From an archaeon (lineage in GTDB: Archaea > Nanobdellota > Nanobdellia > Woesearchaeales > JAGVOV01): a stretch of 5,677 nt of DNA. Position numbers and translations under genes: made by a program. The notes beneath the pieces are model-generated. The model had not been told where the DNA came from and made no database searches. It saw only the letters and a list, made by a program, of their open reading frames with translations. The stretch is taken from NCBI GenBank assembly GCA_020052545.1, contig JAGVOV010000074.1, forward strand, positions 1 through 5,677, read 5' to 3'. Positions 4,545 through 5,677 of the stretch are shown here, one piece after another; within the stretch, counting starts at the first letter, position 1; each line of letters begins with the position of its first letter.

Positions 4545-5677
4545 TTCAGCATCTCGGCATATTCCTTGATGCCGCCGTTGCCGTTCTCTCTTGCTATCTT
4601 TGCGGCCGCCATGACCATATCATTGGCCTCAAGCTTCATTACTCTTACACCTTGTGTGTTCCTTCCTATGACAGAAATATCGGTAGCTGGCACCCTTATT
4701 ATTATTCCGTTCTTGCTTATTAGCATTATCTCGTCATTGTCATCTACGGTTCTTGCAGTCGCTACCTTTCCGTTCCTCTCTGTGCATTGTATGTTAATGA
4801 CCCCAGAGCCGCCCCTGTTGATGAGCCTGTATTCTGATATCAATGTCCTTTTCCCATATCCATTTTCTGTCATGGTCAGCAGTGTCTTGCTGTCTTCAGC
4901 TATCTCCATATCAACAACACAGTCGCCATCATGGAGTCTTATCCCGATGACGCCTTGTGATGTCCTGCCGCTTGGCCTTACATCCTCTTCGCTGAACTTC
5001 ACCGCCATGCCTTTCTCTGAGAGAAGCAGGATGCTCTGCTTCCCATCAGTCAAGACGACATTCTCAAGCACATCATTCTCTGCAAGCGTTATTGCCCTTA
5101 TGCCACCTTTCCTGGGATTGGAGAATTGGTCTAAGCTAGTCTTTTTGACAATCCCTTCTTTTGTCGCCATTATGAGGAAATGCTTGTCATCAAAATCTTT
5201 TACTGGTATCATTGCAGTTATCTTCTCATTCTGTGAAGTCTCGACTAGGTTCACTATTGCTTTCCCTTTCGACTGCCTGCTCGCTTCAGGAACCTGGTAG
5301 ACCTTGAGCCAGTGCACTTGGCCTTTGCTTGTGAAGAACAATATGTAGCTATGAGTGTCAGCGACAAAAAGATGCTCGATGAAATCACCCTCATTAGTCT
5401 CAGCCGCTATTATACCCTTTCCGCCACGGTTCTGGGCCTTATATGTATCAACCGGAAGCCTCTTTATGTAGCCAGAATGTGTGACTGTCACGACAACATT
5501 GCCTTTCTCTATCAAGTCCTCAATCTCTACTTCAGCTTCCATGTCTGTTATCTCTGTCTTCCTCGCATCTCCAAATTTCGCAATTATGTCTTCTGTCTCG
5601 GATTTTATTATGCCCAGTATCCTTGGCTCTGAAGCCAATATCTCGCTGAATTCTTTGATTGCCTTCAAAAGGTCTGA
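4541..5677 (-). CDS. gyrA: DNA gyrase subunit A, C-terminal part
   Basis: The 378 visible residues are the end of GyrA; the frame continues past the right edge. It starts in the coiled-coil end of the breakage-reunion domain (ILASEPRILGIIKSETEDII, then FGDARKTEI). It is followed by a complete C-terminal beta-propeller that wraps DNA. Six blade repeats can be read, beginning about residues 60, 111, 167, 215, 265 and 316, each with a strand pattern ending in a G..G turn. The GyrA box QNRGGKG is at 82-88, against bacterial QRRGGKG, and is what permits negative supercoiling. With GyrB the enzyme introduces ATP-driven negative supercoils. The tail after blade six is short and lacks an acidic extension. 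A TTG at 5668 is internal and not a start. Archaeal gyrases are held to be of bacterial origin. The stop overlaps the start of the THUMP gene. Confidence 0.96.
   Translation of the reverse strand, partial: SDLLKAIKEFSEILASEPRILGIIKSETEDIIAKFGDARKTEITDMEAEVEIEDLIEKGNVVVTVTHSGYIKRLPVDTYKAQNRGGKGIIAAETNEGDFIEHLFVADTHSYILFFTSKGQVHWLKVYQVPEASRQSKGKAIVNLVETSQNEKITAMIPVKDFDDKHFLIMATKEGIVKKTSLDQFSNPRKGGIRAITLAENDVLENVVLTDGKQSILLLSEKGMAVKFSEEDVRPSGRTSQGVIGIRLHDGDCVVDMEIAEDSKTLLTMTENGYGKRTLISEYRLINRGGSGVINIQCTERNGKVATARTVDDNDEIMLISKNGIIIRVPATDISVIGRNTQGVRVMKLEANDMVMAAAKIARENGNGGIKEYAEMLK

Noticed and set aside
4521..5300. Long plus-strand open frame of 259 codons
   Set aside because: It lies antisense to gyrA, whose propeller repeats are unmistakable. 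The translation is a low-complexity Ser/Leu/Ile-rich sequence of the kind produced opposite a coding frame.
5666..5668. TTG at 5668 as the start of the gyrase protein
   Set aside because: The frame stays open to the window edge and the residues before it (SDL) continue the GyrA coiled-coil, so this is an internal Leu codon.
1..5677. CRISPR array, insertion sequence, tRNA gene or attachment site
   Set aside because: No spaced direct repeats, transposase-like frame, terminal inverted repeats or cloverleaf sequence was seen on reading; a dedicated search could still find weak cases.

Overview
This window most likely comes from an archaeal chromosome, probably a small-genome DPANN lineage such as Woesearchaeota or Pacearchaeota. 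The domain call is firm and the lineage is inference. The archaeal markers are a NAC alpha homologue with a C-terminal UBA domain, a single-helix Sec61-beta/SecG protein, AT-rich TATA boxes about 25 bases before the inferred transcript starts, and very tight gene packing. One gene is of bacterial type: gyrA, which many archaea have acquired.

Layout, left to right. All seven protein genes lie on the minus strand; the only plus-strand gene is the RNase P RNA. (1) 1-1640: an operon read right to left, holding two small helical proteins of unknown function (1197-1640 and 758-1228) and then a MinD-family ATPase that runs off the left edge. All three reading frames overlap. (2) 1711-2223: secG and nac, with the stop codon of secG directly abutting the start codon of nac. 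A TATA box 26 bases before the secG start codon suggests a leaderless transcript. (3) 2224-2297: a short divergent promoter region. (4) 2298-2590: rnpB, with an intact P4 helix including the universal bulged U. (5) 2584-5677: an operon read right to left, gyrA (C-terminal part only), then a THUMP-domain methyltransferase, then a DUF3419/BtaA-like SAM-dependent enzyme. Both junctions are ATGA overlaps. The last stop codon lies inside the 3' strand of the rnpB terminal stem on the opposite strand.

How the genes work together. secG and nac both act on nascent chains at the ribosome and membrane. rnpB (tRNA 5' processing) and the THUMP enzyme (probable tRNA guanosine methylation) both concern tRNA. 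gyrA concerns DNA supercoiling. The least understood parts are the MinD operon with its two helical partners, the THUMP enzyme with altered catalytic motifs, and the AT-rich DUF3419-like gene. There is no non-coding stretch over 300 bases other than rnpB, and I saw no mobile element, CRISPR array or tRNA gene.
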